A stretch of 64,000 nucleotides of DNA from Streptomyces griseoviridis (lineage in GTDB: Bacteria > Actinomycetota > Actinomycetes > Streptomycetales > Streptomycetaceae), in NCBI RefSeq assembly GCF_005222485.1, contig NZ_CP029078.1, forward strand, positions 6,041,501 to 6,105,500. The letters run 5' to 3'. Every line of letters begins with the position of its first letter. Positions within the stretch are counted from its first letter, which is position 1. Below, piece after piece: positions 43,754-52,639 of the stretch. Below the pieces are notes generated by a model. The model was not told where the DNA came from. It saw only the letters and a list, made by a program, of their open reading frames with translations, and did no database searches. The translations under genes were made by a program, and so were the position numbers.

Positions 43754-45585
43754 CGGTCGCCCTCCGTTTCCCCCGCGCCGACGGCCGGCGGCGGCCCGTC
43801 ACCGTGGTCGTCGCCCCCGGACATCAGATACGCGTACTCCGGGTGGGTGCGCAGCAGTTCGTGATGGGTGCCGACCGCCGCGATCCGCCCCCCGGAGAGC
43901 AGCGCGACCCGGTCGGCGAGCAGCACCGTCGACGGGCGGTGGGCGACGATCAGCGCGGTCGTGTCGGCCAGCACCTCCCGCAGGGCCGCCTCCACGGCCG
44001 CCTCGGTGTGCACGTCGAGCGCCGACAGCGGGTCGTCCAGGATCAGGAACCTGGGCCTGCCGACGACCGCGCGGGCCAGCGCCAGCCGCTGCCGCTGCCC
44101 GCCGGACAGGCTGAGGCCCTGCTCGCCGACCTGGGTGCCGGCGCCCTGCGGCAGCGCCCGCACGAAGTCCGCCTGGGCGACCCCGAGCGCACGCTCCAAC
44201 TCGGCCGCGCCCGCACCGCCGTCGGCCCCCATCAGGACGTTCTCGCCGACGGTCGCCGAGAACAGGGTGGGCTCCTCGAAGGCGACGGCGACCCTGGTGC
44301 GCAGCTCCTCGCGGGAGAGCGCGGTGATGTCCTCGCCGTCCAGGGTGATCCGCCCCTCGGTCGTCTCGTGCAGCCGCGGCACCAGCGCGGTGAGCGTGGT
44401 CTTGCCGCTGCCGGTCGCGCCGACCAGCGCCATCGACTCGCCCGGCCTGATGTGCAGGTCGATCCCGTCCAGGACGGGCGGCGAGCCGGGCGGGGCGTCG
44501 GGGTAGCGGAACCGCACGCCGTGGAAGCGCAGCCCGCGCGCCTCCCGCCCGCTCTCCGGGGCGCGGGTCCGCTCGCCGCCCGCCGACTCGGGCCGCTCGT
44601 CCAGCACCTCGAAGTACCGTTCGGTGGCCGTCGCCGCCTCCTGGCACATCGCCAGCAGGAAGCCGATGGAGTCCACCGGCCAGCGCAGCGCGAGCGCCGT
44701 CGACAGGAACGCGACCAGGGTGCCGGCCGACAGATCGCCGTCCGCGACCCGGACGCTGCCCAGCACCAGCGCCGCCCCGATCGCCAGTTCCGGCAGGGTC
44801 ACGATGACGCCCCAGATCGCGGCGAGCAGCCGCGCCTTGCGCAGCTCCGTGGAGCGCAGCGTCCCCGACAGCTCGCGGAACGCCCGCGCCTGGCTGCGGT
44901 GGCGGCCGAAGCCCTTGATGATCCGGATGCCGAGGACGCTCTCCTCGACGACCGTCGTCAGATCGCCGACCTGGTCCTGCGCGAGCCGCGCCACCGCCGC
45001 GTACCGCTTCTCGAACACCAGGCACATCACCATCACCGGCACCGCGGGGACCAGGATGACCAGCCCCAGCGTCCAGTCCTGGAGCAGCATGATGCCCACC
45101 CCGACCAGGATCGTCACTCCGTTGACCAGCAGGAACGTCAACGGGAAGGCGAGGAACATGCGCAGCAGCATCAGATCGGTGGTGGCCCGGGACAGCAACT
45201 GCCCCGAGGACCAGCGGTCGTGGAAGGCGACCGGCAGCCGCTGCGCGCGCCCGAACAGGTCCGCCCGCAGATCCGCCTCGACCCGGGAGAGCGGCCTGGC
45301 CACCAGCCACCGCCGCAGCCCGAACAGCAGCGCCTCGGCGATCCCCAGCAGCAGCAGGAACAGCGCGCCGAGCCACACCCCGGCCGGATCGCGGTGGGTG
45401 ACCGGGCCGTCGACCATCCACTTCAGGACCAGCGGGATCACCAGGCCGAGACAGGAGGCGACGACGGCGACGAACGCGGCGGCCGAGAGCCGGGCCCGCA
45501 CGGGCCGGACATAGGGCCACAGGCGCAGCAGGGTGCGGACCGCGGAACGGCCGGGGGCGGGCGCGGCGACGGGTGTAGTGGACAT
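43750..45585 (-). CDS. ABC exporter half-transporter (LSGGQ intact, catalytic Glu replaced)
   Basis: 611 residues: exporter helices (about 28-320), then an NBD with Walker A GATGSGKTT and signature LSGGQRQ. Walker B is LILDDPLSALD, with Asp in place of the catalytic Glu, and the Q-loop reads VAFEEPTLF (Gln to Glu). These are hallmarks of the non-hydrolysing subunit of a heterodimeric exporter. First gene of the four-gene operon. The frame continues far upstream through glgX in another reading phase, but family similarity starts at this ATG. Follows glgX by 65 bp. Confidence 0.92.
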   Translation of the reverse strand: MSTTPVAAPAPGRSAVRTLLRLWPYVRPVRARLSAAAFVAVVASCLGLVIPLVLKWMVDGPVTHRDPAGVWLGALFLLLLGIAEALLFGLRRWLVARPLSRVEADLRADLFGRAQRLPVAFHDRWSSGQLLSRATTDLMLLRMFLAFPLTFLLVNGVTILVGVGIMLLQDWTLGLVILVPAVPVMVMCLVFEKRYAAVARLAQDQVGDLTTVVEESVLGIRIIKGFGRHRSQARAFRELSGTLRSTELRKARLLAAIWGVIVTLPELAIGAALVLGSVRVADGDLSAGTLVAFLSTALALRWPVDSIGFLLAMCQEAATATERYFEVLDERPESAGGERTRAPESGREARGLRFHGVRFRYPDAPPGSPPVLDGIDLHIRPGESMALVGATGSGKTTLTALVPRLHETTEGRITLDGEDITALSREELRTRVAVAFEEPTLFSATVGENVLMGADGGAGAAELERALGVAQADFVRALPQGAGTQVGEQGLSLSGGQRQRLALARAVVGRPRFLILDDPLSALDVHTEAAVEAALREVLADTTALIVAHRPSTVLLADRVALLSGGRIAAVGTHHELLRTHPEYAYLMSGGDDHGDGPPPAVGAGETEGDR

Positions 45586-45650
45586 CAGACGCGAGCCTAC
45601 GGACCGGCACCGACAACGCCCACCGAGTTTCCGCCCGGCCCGGTGCCCCC

Positions 45651-47882
45651 TCACCCCACCCGCAGCAGCAGCACCGCCCGCGCCGGAACGGTGATCGACG
45701 CCCCCGCCCGGTACGTCACCCCGGGCGCCGCCGCCTGCTCCTCGCGCGAGGTGTCGACGACGACCTCGTACCGCCGCGCCCACGGCGGGCCCGGCAGCAC
45801 GAACGCGGCCGGGGCGTCCCCGGCGTGCAGCACCGCGAGGAAGCTGTCGTCGACGATCGGCGCGCCCCGCTCGTCCCGCCCGGGGATGTCCCGCCCGGAG
45901 AGGTACATGCCGAGCGTGGCAGCCGGCGCGTACCAGTCCCGTTCGGTCATCTCGGCGCCGCGCGCGGTGAACCAGGCGAGGTCGCGCAGCCCGTCCGCCG
46001 AGTGCGCCCGGCCGGAGAAGAACGCGCGGCGGCGCAGCACCGGATGCCGGTGGCGCAGCGCGATCAGCCGCGAGGTGAGGTCGAACAGGGCCTGCCAGCC
46101 GGGGTCGTCGAGGAGCCCCCAGTCGACCCAACTGGTCTCGTTGTCCTGGCAGTACGCGTTGTTGTTGCCGCCCTGGGTGCGCCCCAGCTCGTCGCCCGCG
46201 ACCAGCATCGGCACGCCCGTCGACAGCAGCAGCGTGGTCAGCAGGTTGCGCAACTGGCGTCTGCGCAGCGCGCGGACGCGTCCGTCGTCGCTCTCGCCCT
46301 CCGTCCCGCAGTTCCAGGACCGGTTGTCGTCCGAGCCGTCCCGGTTGCCCTCGCCGTTCGCCTCGTTGTGCTTGCGCTCGTAGGTCACCAGGTCGCGCAG
46401 GGTGAGACCGTCGTGCGCGGTGACGAAGTTGACGGACGCGTAGGGCCGCCTGCCGCCCCACGCGTACAGGTCGCTGGAGCCGGAGAGCCGGTAGCCGAGG
46501 TCGCGCACATCGGGCAGCGCGCCCCGCCAGAAGTCCCGGACGGCGCCCCGGTAGCGGTCGTTCCACTCCGTCCACAGCGGCGGGAAGGCGCCCACCTGGT
46601 AGCCGCCCGACCCGACGTCCCACGGTTCCGCTATCAGCTTCACCCGGCGCAGCACCGGGTCCTGCGCGATGACCGCGAGGAACGGCGACAGCATGTCGAC
46701 GTCGTGCATGGAGCGGGCGAGCGCCGCCGCGAGGTCGAAGCGGAACCCGTCGACGCCCATCTCGGTCACCCAGTAGCGCAGTGAGTCCGTGATCAGCCGC
46801 AGCACGTGCGGTCGCACCACGTGCAGGGTGTTGCCGCACCCGGTGTAGTCGGTGTAGCGGCGGGCGTCGGACTGGAGCCGGTAGTAGCCGCGGTTGTCGA
46901 TGCCCTTCAGGGAGAGCGTCGGACCGAGTTCACCCGCCTCGGCGGTGTGGTTGTAGACGACGTCGAGGATCACCTCGATGCCGGCCGCGTGCAGCGCCCG
47001 CACCATCCGCTTGAACTCGCCGACCTGCTGCCCCGCGGTGCCCGACGCGGCGTACCCGGCGTGCGGGGCGAAGTAGCCGACCGAGTTGTAGCCCCAGTAG
47101 TTGCGCAGGCCCCGGCGCAGCAGATGGTCCTCGTGCGCGAACTGGTGCACCGGCAGCAGCTCCACCGCCGTCACCCCGAGCCGCGTCAGATGCTCGACGG
47201 CCGCCGGGTGCGCCAACCCGGCGTAGGTGCCGCGCAGTTCCTCGGGCACCCCCGGGTGGGCCCGGGTGAAGCCCTTGACGTGCAGCTCGTAGATGACGGA
47301 GTCGGCCCACGGCGTCTTGGGGCGGTGGTCGTCGGCCCAGTCGTCGTCGTCGTGGACGACGACGCCCTTGGGGACGAAGGGCGCGGAGTCCCGTTCGTCG
47401 CGCACGGTGTCGGCGACGTGCTGCTGCGGCCAGTCCCTGACGTGCCCGTACACCTCGGGCGGCAGCGCGAAGTCGCCGTCGACGGCCCGCGCGTACGGGT
47501 CGAGGAGCAGCTTCGCCGGGTTCCAGCGGCCGCCGGTCCACGGGTCCCAGCGCCCGTGCACCCGGTAGCCGTAGCGCTGGCCCGGCAGCACCCCGGGGAC
47601 GAAGCCGTGCCAGATCTCGTGCGTCAGTTCGGTCAGCGGCGCGCGGGTCTCCCGGCCGCCCTCGTCGAAGAGGCACAGCTCCACGGCCTCCGCGCCCCCG
47701 GCCCAGAGCGCGAAGTTGGTGCCCGGCACGCCGTCGGGCCCGGCCCGGAACCGGGCGCCCAACGGGGTCGGCGCACCCGGCCGCACCGGCACGCCCGGCG
47801 TCCCGCGCGGGGCCGCCTCCGTCACGACGACCGGGGCGGTCCGCTGCTCGGCCACCGCCTCCCGCTCGGCTGCGCTGGACAC
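45651..47882 (-). CDS. glgX: glycogen debranching enzyme (isoamylase type)
   Basis: Hydrolyses alpha-1,6 branches of glucan. 743 residues, GH13 subfamily 11: CBM48 (about 38-130), then a barrel with WADSVIYELHVKGFT, ILDVVYNHTAE, nucleophile D383 (GFRFDLA), acid/base E419 (LIAEPWD) and the transition-state Asp in TAHDGLTL. Length and RNYWGYN motif favour GlgX/TreX over a pullulanase. The GTG has GGGAGG about nine bases upstream. It complements GlgP in glucan breakdown but lies 13 kb from it. Possibly co-transcribed with the ABC exporter genes. Confidence 0.94.
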   Translation of the reverse strand: MSSAAEREAVAEQRTAPVVVTEAAPRGTPGVPVRPGAPTPLGARFRAGPDGVPGTNFALWAGGAEAVELCLFDEGGRETRAPLTELTHEIWHGFVPGVLPGQRYGYRVHGRWDPWTGGRWNPAKLLLDPYARAVDGDFALPPEVYGHVRDWPQQHVADTVRDERDSAPFVPKGVVVHDDDDWADDHRPKTPWADSVIYELHVKGFTRAHPGVPEELRGTYAGLAHPAAVEHLTRLGVTAVELLPVHQFAHEDHLLRRGLRNYWGYNSVGYFAPHAGYAASGTAGQQVGEFKRMVRALHAAGIEVILDVVYNHTAEAGELGPTLSLKGIDNRGYYRLQSDARRYTDYTGCGNTLHVVRPHVLRLITDSLRYWVTEMGVDGFRFDLAAALARSMHDVDMLSPFLAVIAQDPVLRRVKLIAEPWDVGSGGYQVGAFPPLWTEWNDRYRGAVRDFWRGALPDVRDLGYRLSGSSDLYAWGGRRPYASVNFVTAHDGLTLRDLVTYERKHNEANGEGNRDGSDDNRSWNCGTEGESDDGRVRALRRRQLRNLLTTLLLSTGVPMLVAGDELGRTQGGNNNAYCQDNETSWVDWGLLDDPGWQALFDLTSRLIALRHRHPVLRRRAFFSGRAHSADGLRDLAWFTARGAEMTERDWYAPAATLGMYLSGRDIPGRDERGAPIVDDSFLAVLHAGDAPAAFVLPGPPWARRYEVVVDTSREEQAAAPGVTYRAGASITVPARAVLLLRVG

Positions 47883-48035
47883 CTGTCAGCCTCCCACGGC
47901 TCGGGGGACGAGCCGGAAAAAGGGCGGGTGACGTCCCGGTCACCGCACCCCTTCACGTCGTCCTCCCACATGTTCTGCCCAGAGCACGCGTCGCACTCAC
48001 GTTTCCCCGGACCCGCCCCGCTCGTTGCACACCCC

Positions 48036-49268
48036 GTGAGGCACGTACACGGGCGCGCACGGCGCGCGGGGGCCACGCTGGCCGCCCTACTGACATGCGC
48101 AGGACTACTGGCGGGGGCCGCGGGCTGCACCTCGGGCGGCCACCGCACCATCGATCTGGGCGGGTCGTTCGGCAAGCCGGCCGCCCCCGAGGACGTCATC
48201 AGGATCTCGCCCGACGACGGCAGCAAGGGGGTGACGTCGCGGGAGCCGCTGCGGGTCCACGTCCCGGACGGGCGGCTCGAGTCGGTGCGGGTGGTCCGCT
48301 CCCAGGACGCGCAGGAGTCCGAGGTGCCGGGGCGGATCGCGGAGAACGGCCGGAGCTGGGAACCGGACGAGGCACGGCTCGGGCTCGCGGCCCGCTACAC
48401 GGTCGACGCGGTCGCCGTCGACGACGACGGCCACCGCTCGGCCCGGCACACCACGTTCACGACGTACGTGCCCGACGAGCGCTTCATCGGGTACGTCACA
48501 CCGGAGAACCGGGCCACGGTCGGCACCGGCATGATCGTCTCGCTGGACTTCAGCCGGGAGATCCAGAACCGGGCGGCGGTGGAGCGCGCCGTCCAGATCA
48601 CCGCGCGCCCCGCGGTGGAGATCCGCCCGCACTGGTTCGGCGCGTCACGGCTCGACTTCCGCCCCGAGCGGTACTGGCAGCCGGGCACCGAGGTGACCGT
48701 CTCGCTGAAGCTGCGGGACGTGGAGGGCGCCCCCGGCGTCTACGGCCTCCAGTACAAGACGTTCTCCTTCACCGTCGGCCGCAGCCAGGTCTCCCTGGTC
48801 GACGCGGCCGAACACACCATGGAGGTGCGGCGGGACGGCGAGCTGCTGGCGACCGTGCCGATCACGGCCGGCGCCCCCAAGACCACCACGTACAACGGGA
48901 AGATGGTGGTGATGGACATGCTGGAGGTGACCCGTATGAACAGCCGCACCGTCGGGTTCGGCGGCGAGTACGACATCCCCGACGTGCCGCACGCCATGAA
49001 GCTGACCAACACGGGCACCTTCCTGCACGGCAACTACTGGTCGCCGAACGCCCCGGGGCGGGTGAACGTCAGCCACGGCTGCGTGGGGCTGCGGGACGTG
49101 AAGGGCGGCAGCTCCGACACCCCCGCGGGATGGTTCTTCGACCGCAGCCTCATCGGTGACGTCATCGAGGTGGTGAACAGCAAGGACACCACCGTCGCGG
49201 CCAACAACGGCCTCGGTGGCTGGAACATGTCCTGGAAGGAGTGGACGGCGCGCGGCGCGGTCAGATGA
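48036..49268 (+). CDS. L,D-transpeptidase lipoprotein (YkuD)
   Basis: Makes 3-3 crosslinks in peptidoglycan on the outer face of the membrane. Lipobox LAGAAGC with Cys31. Two Ig-like domains (about 60-270: ISPDDGSKGVTSREPLRVHV; FIGYVTPENRATVGTGMIV), then the YkuD catalytic domain with HGNYWSPN and SHGCVGLRD containing the active-site Cys, and the tail GGWNMSWKEW. The domain order equals mycobacterial LdtMt2. Start uncertain: this GTG gives a proper lipoprotein signal but has no Shine-Dalgarno; an ATG at 47970 is the alternative. Paralogous to the next gene. Confidence 0.9.
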   Translation: MRHVHGRARRAGATLAALLTCAGLLAGAAGCTSGGHRTIDLGGSFGKPAAPEDVIRISPDDGSKGVTSREPLRVHVPDGRLESVRVVRSQDAQESEVPGRIAENGRSWEPDEARLGLAARYTVDAVAVDDDGHRSARHTTFTTYVPDERFIGYVTPENRATVGTGMIVSLDFSREIQNRAAVERAVQITARPAVEIRPHWFGASRLDFRPERYWQPGTEVTVSLKLRDVEGAPGVYGLQYKTFSFTVGRSQVSLVDAAEHTMEVRRDGELLATVPITAGAPKTTTYNGKMVVMDMLEVTRMNSRTVGFGGEYDIPDVPHAMKLTNTGTFLHGNYWSPNAPGRVNVSHGCVGLRDVKGGSSDTPAGWFFDRSLIGDVIEVVNSKDTTVAANNGLGGWNMSWKEWTARGAVR

Positions 49269-49274
49269 TCGGTG

Positions 49275-49298
49275 CGGGCCCGTCGGAGGTCGGGCCCG
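49275..49298 (+). terminator. terminator hairpin after first L,D-transpeptidase gene
   Basis: CGGGCCCG twice, forming an 8-bp stem with an eight-base loop, six bases past the stop. Confidence 0.55.
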
Positions 49299-49434
49299 GA
49301 CAGTCGGTGATGTTGCTGCTGAACGGTGACCTCCACCTCACATCTTCCCCAAATCCCTGCGGTTAATATGCGCCAATGTGCGCGCGGGACGCGCCGGGGA
49401 ACGGGCCCGACCAGGCCCGTCGAGGGGAGAGATC

Positions 49435-50679
49435 GTGAACGTGCGACCGATATCGGGGGCGTCGGTTGACGCGCGGGGACGGCACGCCAGAAGGCTGTCG
49501 GCCCTGCTGCTCGGAGGACTGCTGCTGACCGCCACCGCGTGCGGCGGCTCGGACTCCGGTCCGGGGGACGCGAAGGGCGAGGGCGGCGGCGAGGCCGGTG
49601 CGACCGCGCGCGGTACGCAGTCGACGGCCGTCGTCGCCATCGCGCCGAAGGACGGCGCCAAGGCCGTCCGCACCAGCGGGGCGCTCGAAGTCACCGCTAA
49701 AAAAGGCAAGTTGACGAAGGTCCAGGTCAAGAACGCCAAGGGCGACGCGGTCGCGGGGGAGATCACCGACGGCGGCGCGACCTGGACACCGGCCGCGCAT
49801 CTGGCCGCGGCCACCACGTACACCGTGCACGCGGTCGCCCGGGACGCCGAGGGGCGCGAGGCGGCCGAGGACTCCCGCTTCACCACGCTGACCCCGAAGA
49901 ACACCTTCATCGGCACGTTCACCCCGGAGGACGGCTCGAAGGTCGGCGTCGGGATGCCGTTCTCGATCCGCTTCACCCGGGGCATCACACGTCCCGAGGA
50001 CGTCGAGAAGGCGATCAAGGTCACGACGTCGCCCGCCGTGGACGTCGAGGGCCACTGGTTCGGCAACGACCGCCTCGACTTCCGCCCGGAGAAGTACTGG
50101 GCGTCCGGCACGAAGGTCACCGTCCGGCTCGACCTCGACGGCGTGGAGGGCCGGCCGGGCGTCTACGGCAAGCAGGCCAAGACGGTCTCCTTCACCATCG
50201 GCCGCAACCAGGTCTCGATCGTGGACGCCAAGGCCCACACGATGAAGGTCACGCGGGACGGCGAGGTCGTCAAGACCGTCCCGGTCACCACCGGCAAGCC
50301 CGGCTACGAGACCTGGAACGGCCAGATGGTCATCAGCGAGAAGCTCCGGGTGACCCGGATGAACGGCGAGACGGTCGGCTACGGCGGCGAGTACGACATC
50401 AAGGACGTCCCCGACGCCATGCGCCTGACCGACTCGGGCACCTTCGTGCACGGCAACTACTGGGGCGGCGGCGCCTTCGGCAACTACAACGCGAGCCACG
50501 GCTGCGTCGGCCTGCGGGACGTGCGCGGCGGCTCTGACCGGGGGCTGCCGGGCGGCTGGTTCTTCGACCACTCCCTGATCGGTGACGTCGTGGTCGTCAA
50601 GCGCTCCGACGACCGCACCGTCGCGCCGGACAACGGCCTCAACGGCTGGAACATGTCCTGGGAGAAGTGGAAGGCGTGA
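49435..50679 (+). CDS. L,D-transpeptidase lipoprotein (YkuD), second paralogue
   Basis: 414 residues with signal RRLSALLLGGLLLTATAC (lipidated Cys36) and a Gly/Glu-rich linker. Two Ig-like domains (VVAIAPKDGAKAVRTSGALEV; FIGTFTPEDGSKVGVGMPF) and a YkuD domain with FVHGNYWGGG and ASHGCVGLRD follow. The same C-terminal NGWNMSWEKW occurs as in the neighbour. GTG start, GGGGAGAG seven bases upstream. Ends at a strong terminator. The pair probably arose by duplication; different linkers and leaders suggest separate regulation. Confidence 0.93.
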   Translation: MNVRPISGASVDARGRHARRLSALLLGGLLLTATACGGSDSGPGDAKGEGGGEAGATARGTQSTAVVAIAPKDGAKAVRTSGALEVTAKKGKLTKVQVKNAKGDAVAGEITDGGATWTPAAHLAAATTYTVHAVARDAEGREAAEDSRFTTLTPKNTFIGTFTPEDGSKVGVGMPFSIRFTRGITRPEDVEKAIKVTTSPAVDVEGHWFGNDRLDFRPEKYWASGTKVTVRLDLDGVEGRPGVYGKQAKTVSFTIGRNQVSIVDAKAHTMKVTRDGEVVKTVPVTTGKPGYETWNGQMVISEKLRVTRMNGETVGYGGEYDIKDVPDAMRLTDSGTFVHGNYWGGGAFGNYNASHGCVGLRDVRGGSDRGLPGGWFFDHSLIGDVVVVKRSDDRTVAPDNGLNGWNMSWEKWKA

Positions 50680-50701
50680 GCTGACCGCCGTCCCCCGGCG
50701 G

Positions 50702-50742
50702 CAGCGGGCCCGGTGCTGTGACCGACAGCACCGGGCCCGCTG
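50702..50742 (+). terminator. terminator after second L,D-transpeptidase gene
   Basis: Perfect 18-bp stem CAGCGGGCCCGGTGCTGT / ACAGCACCGGGCCCGCTG with loop GACCG, 22 bases past the stop. Confidence 0.85.
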
Positions 50743-50768
50743 GCGTTAGTGGCCGTTAACCTGCCTGC

Positions 50769-51536
50769 ATGACCGTGAATCTCGAAGTCGCCGAGGGCGT
50801 CGGCACCGTCCGCCTCGACCGCCCGCCGATGAACGCGCTGAACGTCGCCGTCCAGGACCGGCTCAAGGAACTGGCCGAGGAGGCCGCCCGCCGCGAGGAC
50901 GTCAGGGCCGTGGTCCTCTACGGCGGCCCGAAGGTGTTCGCGGCCGGCGCGGACATCAAGGAGATGCGGGACATGGACCACACCGCGATGGTCCTGCGGG
51001 CCCGCGCCCTCCAGGACGCCTTCACGGCGGTGGCCCGCATCCCCAAGCCGGTGGTCGCGGCCGTCACCGGCTACGCGCTGGGCGGCGGCTGCGAGTTGGC
51101 GCTCTGCGCCGACTTCCGGATCGCCGGCGCCGACGCCAGGTTCGGCCAGCCCGAGATCCAGCTCGGCCTGATCCCGGGCGCGGGCGGCACCCAGCGGCTG
51201 GCCCGGCTGATCGGCCCCTCCAAGGCCAAGGACCTCATCTTCACCGGCCGGATGGTGAAGGCCGAGGAGGCGCTGACGCTCGGGCTCGTCGACCGGGTGG
51301 TGCCGAACGAGGAGGTCCACGAGGCCGCGCACGCGTGGGCGGCGAAGCTGGCGAAGGGCCCCGCCATCGCCCTGCGGGCCGCCAAGGAGTCCATCGACAC
51401 CGGCCTCGAGACGGACCTCGACACCGGCCTCGCCCTCGAACGGAGCTGGTTCGCGGGCCTGTTCGCGACCGAGGACCGCGAGCGGGGGATGCGCAGCTTC
51501 GTGGAGGAGGGTCCTGGCAAGGCGACGTTCCGCTGA
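50769..51536 (+). CDS. enoyl-CoA hydratase/isomerase family protein
   Basis: 255-residue crotonase-fold enzyme. Oxyanion-hole segments are FAAGADIKEM and YALGGGCELALCADFRIA. The catalytic region PEIQLGLIPGAGGTQRLARLIG carries Glu in PEIQ and the second Glu position (IQLGLIPGAGG) is replaced by Gly, as in many hydratase-like members. Probable fatty acid or amino acid beta-oxidation hydratase. Lone gene with a short leader; the ATG lies 26 bases after the preceding terminator, so the promoter must be within or before it. Confidence 0.9.
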   Translation: MTVNLEVAEGVGTVRLDRPPMNALNVAVQDRLKELAEEAARREDVRAVVLYGGPKVFAAGADIKEMRDMDHTAMVLRARALQDAFTAVARIPKPVVAAVTGYALGGGCELALCADFRIAGADARFGQPEIQLGLIPGAGGTQRLARLIGPSKAKDLIFTGRMVKAEEALTLGLVDRVVPNEEVHEAAHAWAAKLAKGPAIALRAAKESIDTGLETDLDTGLALERSWFAGLFATEDRERGMRSFVEEGPGKATFR

Positions 51537-51608
51537 ACCACCGCGTGATCGAGCGCAGTTGACACGATGTCTGATGCGGGGTCCCTCGAAGGGGCGGTTT
51601 ATGGGAGC

Positions 51609-51625
51609 CTTAAGAGGCCCTTAAG
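51609..51625. promoter_or_regulatory. inverted repeat CTTAAG-N5-CTTAAG
   Basis: Two copies of the palindromic hexamer CTTAAG separated by AGGCC in the 274-bp leader of the HATPase gene. Such AT-rich symmetry is rare in this GC-rich DNA and may be an operator. A second imperfect stem (GGTTCCGGGG / CCCCGGGAACC, 51746-51774) follows. Confidence 0.35.
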
Positions 51626-51810
51626 CCTGTCGTGTCGAGGGAGCCCGACGCTTGTCCGCAGTCGAACCTCCGCCCCAGGTCAGACCGGCCGCCCACCCCT
51701 CCGAAGTGCCTGGGGCATATGCCGAAACGGTTATTCGGAACCTGGGGTTCCGGGGGGTGGATTCCCCGGGAACCGCCCCGGAGGTCGCGGAGGGCCGCCA
51801 TGATGGTGGC

Positions 51811-52314
51811 ATGGCGGGGCTGGACGGCATCGAACAGCCGCGGGGAGGGGACCGTGCTGCCGCGGCCCGCTGGTCCCCCGCGGTCGCGGACGAACGAGGG
51901 CTCCAGGCACTGGAGTTGTTCGGCAACCCGATCGACGCCGAGGTCCCGCTGCCGTCCCGCCCCGAGTCCGCGGCCACCGCGAGACGGCTCGCCCAGGTCG
52001 TCGTCCTGCGGCACTGGGGGCTCAGTCCGCAGCTCGCCGAGGACGCCGTCCTGCTCGTCTCCGAGCTGGTCGGCAACGCGGTGCGGCACACCGGCGCCCG
52101 GGTCTTCGGCCTCCGGATGAAGACCCGGCGCGGCTGGATCAGGGTCGAGGTCCGCGACCCGTCCCGCGGCCTGCCCTGCCTGATGCCCGTCGCGGAGACC
52201 GACCTCAGCGGCCGGGGCCTCTTCCTCGTCGACAGACTCGCCGACCGCTGGGGCGTCGACCTGCTCCCGCGCGGCAAGACGACCTGGTTCGAGATGCGCG
52301 TCACCGACCGCTGA
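51811..52314 (+). CDS. HATPase_c anti-sigma-factor-like ATP-binding protein
   Basis: 167-residue cytosolic GHKL ATPase of the RsbW/SpoIIAB-like type abundant in Streptomyces. N-box VLLVSELVGNAVRHTGA, G1 VEVRDPSRGLP (Asp) and G2 GRGLFLVDRLADRWG are present, without a histidine phosphotransfer domain. Partner anti-anti-sigma or sigma genes are not nearby. The ATG is chosen because similarity starts after it. The frame stays open to a TTG at 51652, which would add 53 residues without known domains; that start is not excluded. Confidence 0.82.
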   Translation: MAGLDGIEQPRGGDRAAAARWSPAVADERGLQALELFGNPIDAEVPLPSRPESAATARRLAQVVVLRHWGLSPQLAEDAVLLVSELVGNAVRHTGARVFGLRMKTRRGWIRVEVRDPSRGLPCLMPVAETDLSGRGLFLVDRLADRWGVDLLPRGKTTWFEMRVTDR

Positions 52315-52639
52315 CAGCCGCTCCGAACCGCGGGGGTTGCTCCGGGCATGCGGATCGCCGGCCACTGATACCTGTACGGACGCGCGGGTCAACGGTCCTC
52401 GGCGGTGGGTTCGTCGCCTGCGGGTGCTTCGGTGCAGGGGCCTGCGACGGCCGGCGGTCGCAGCGCGTGCCGGGTGCCGCGTGTCTGTGCCCGCGGTCGC
52501 TTCCGTGTGCCCGGGGTACTCACCGCCGTGGTCGTTCCCTCGGTCGTTGCGGCGGGCAGGGCGCCGGAGGTCGACGGTCACTTCGTCGCCGTTCGGGTCA
52601 ATGGCCCGTTTTGTCGGTCTTGCGCCCTTAAATGGTGCG
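52315..52639. other. 325-bp gap with candidate leaderless promoter
   Basis: Gene-free in all credible frames. TTAAAT (52628-52633) lies six bases before the GTG of the next gene and could be its -10, placing transcription start at the GTG. No clear -35 was seen. Confidence 0.4.

Noticed and set aside
51567..51803. 78-codon open frame upstream of the HATPase gene
   Set aside because: No homology or ribosome site, Gly/Pro/Arg-rich; the region looks like a regulatory leader.
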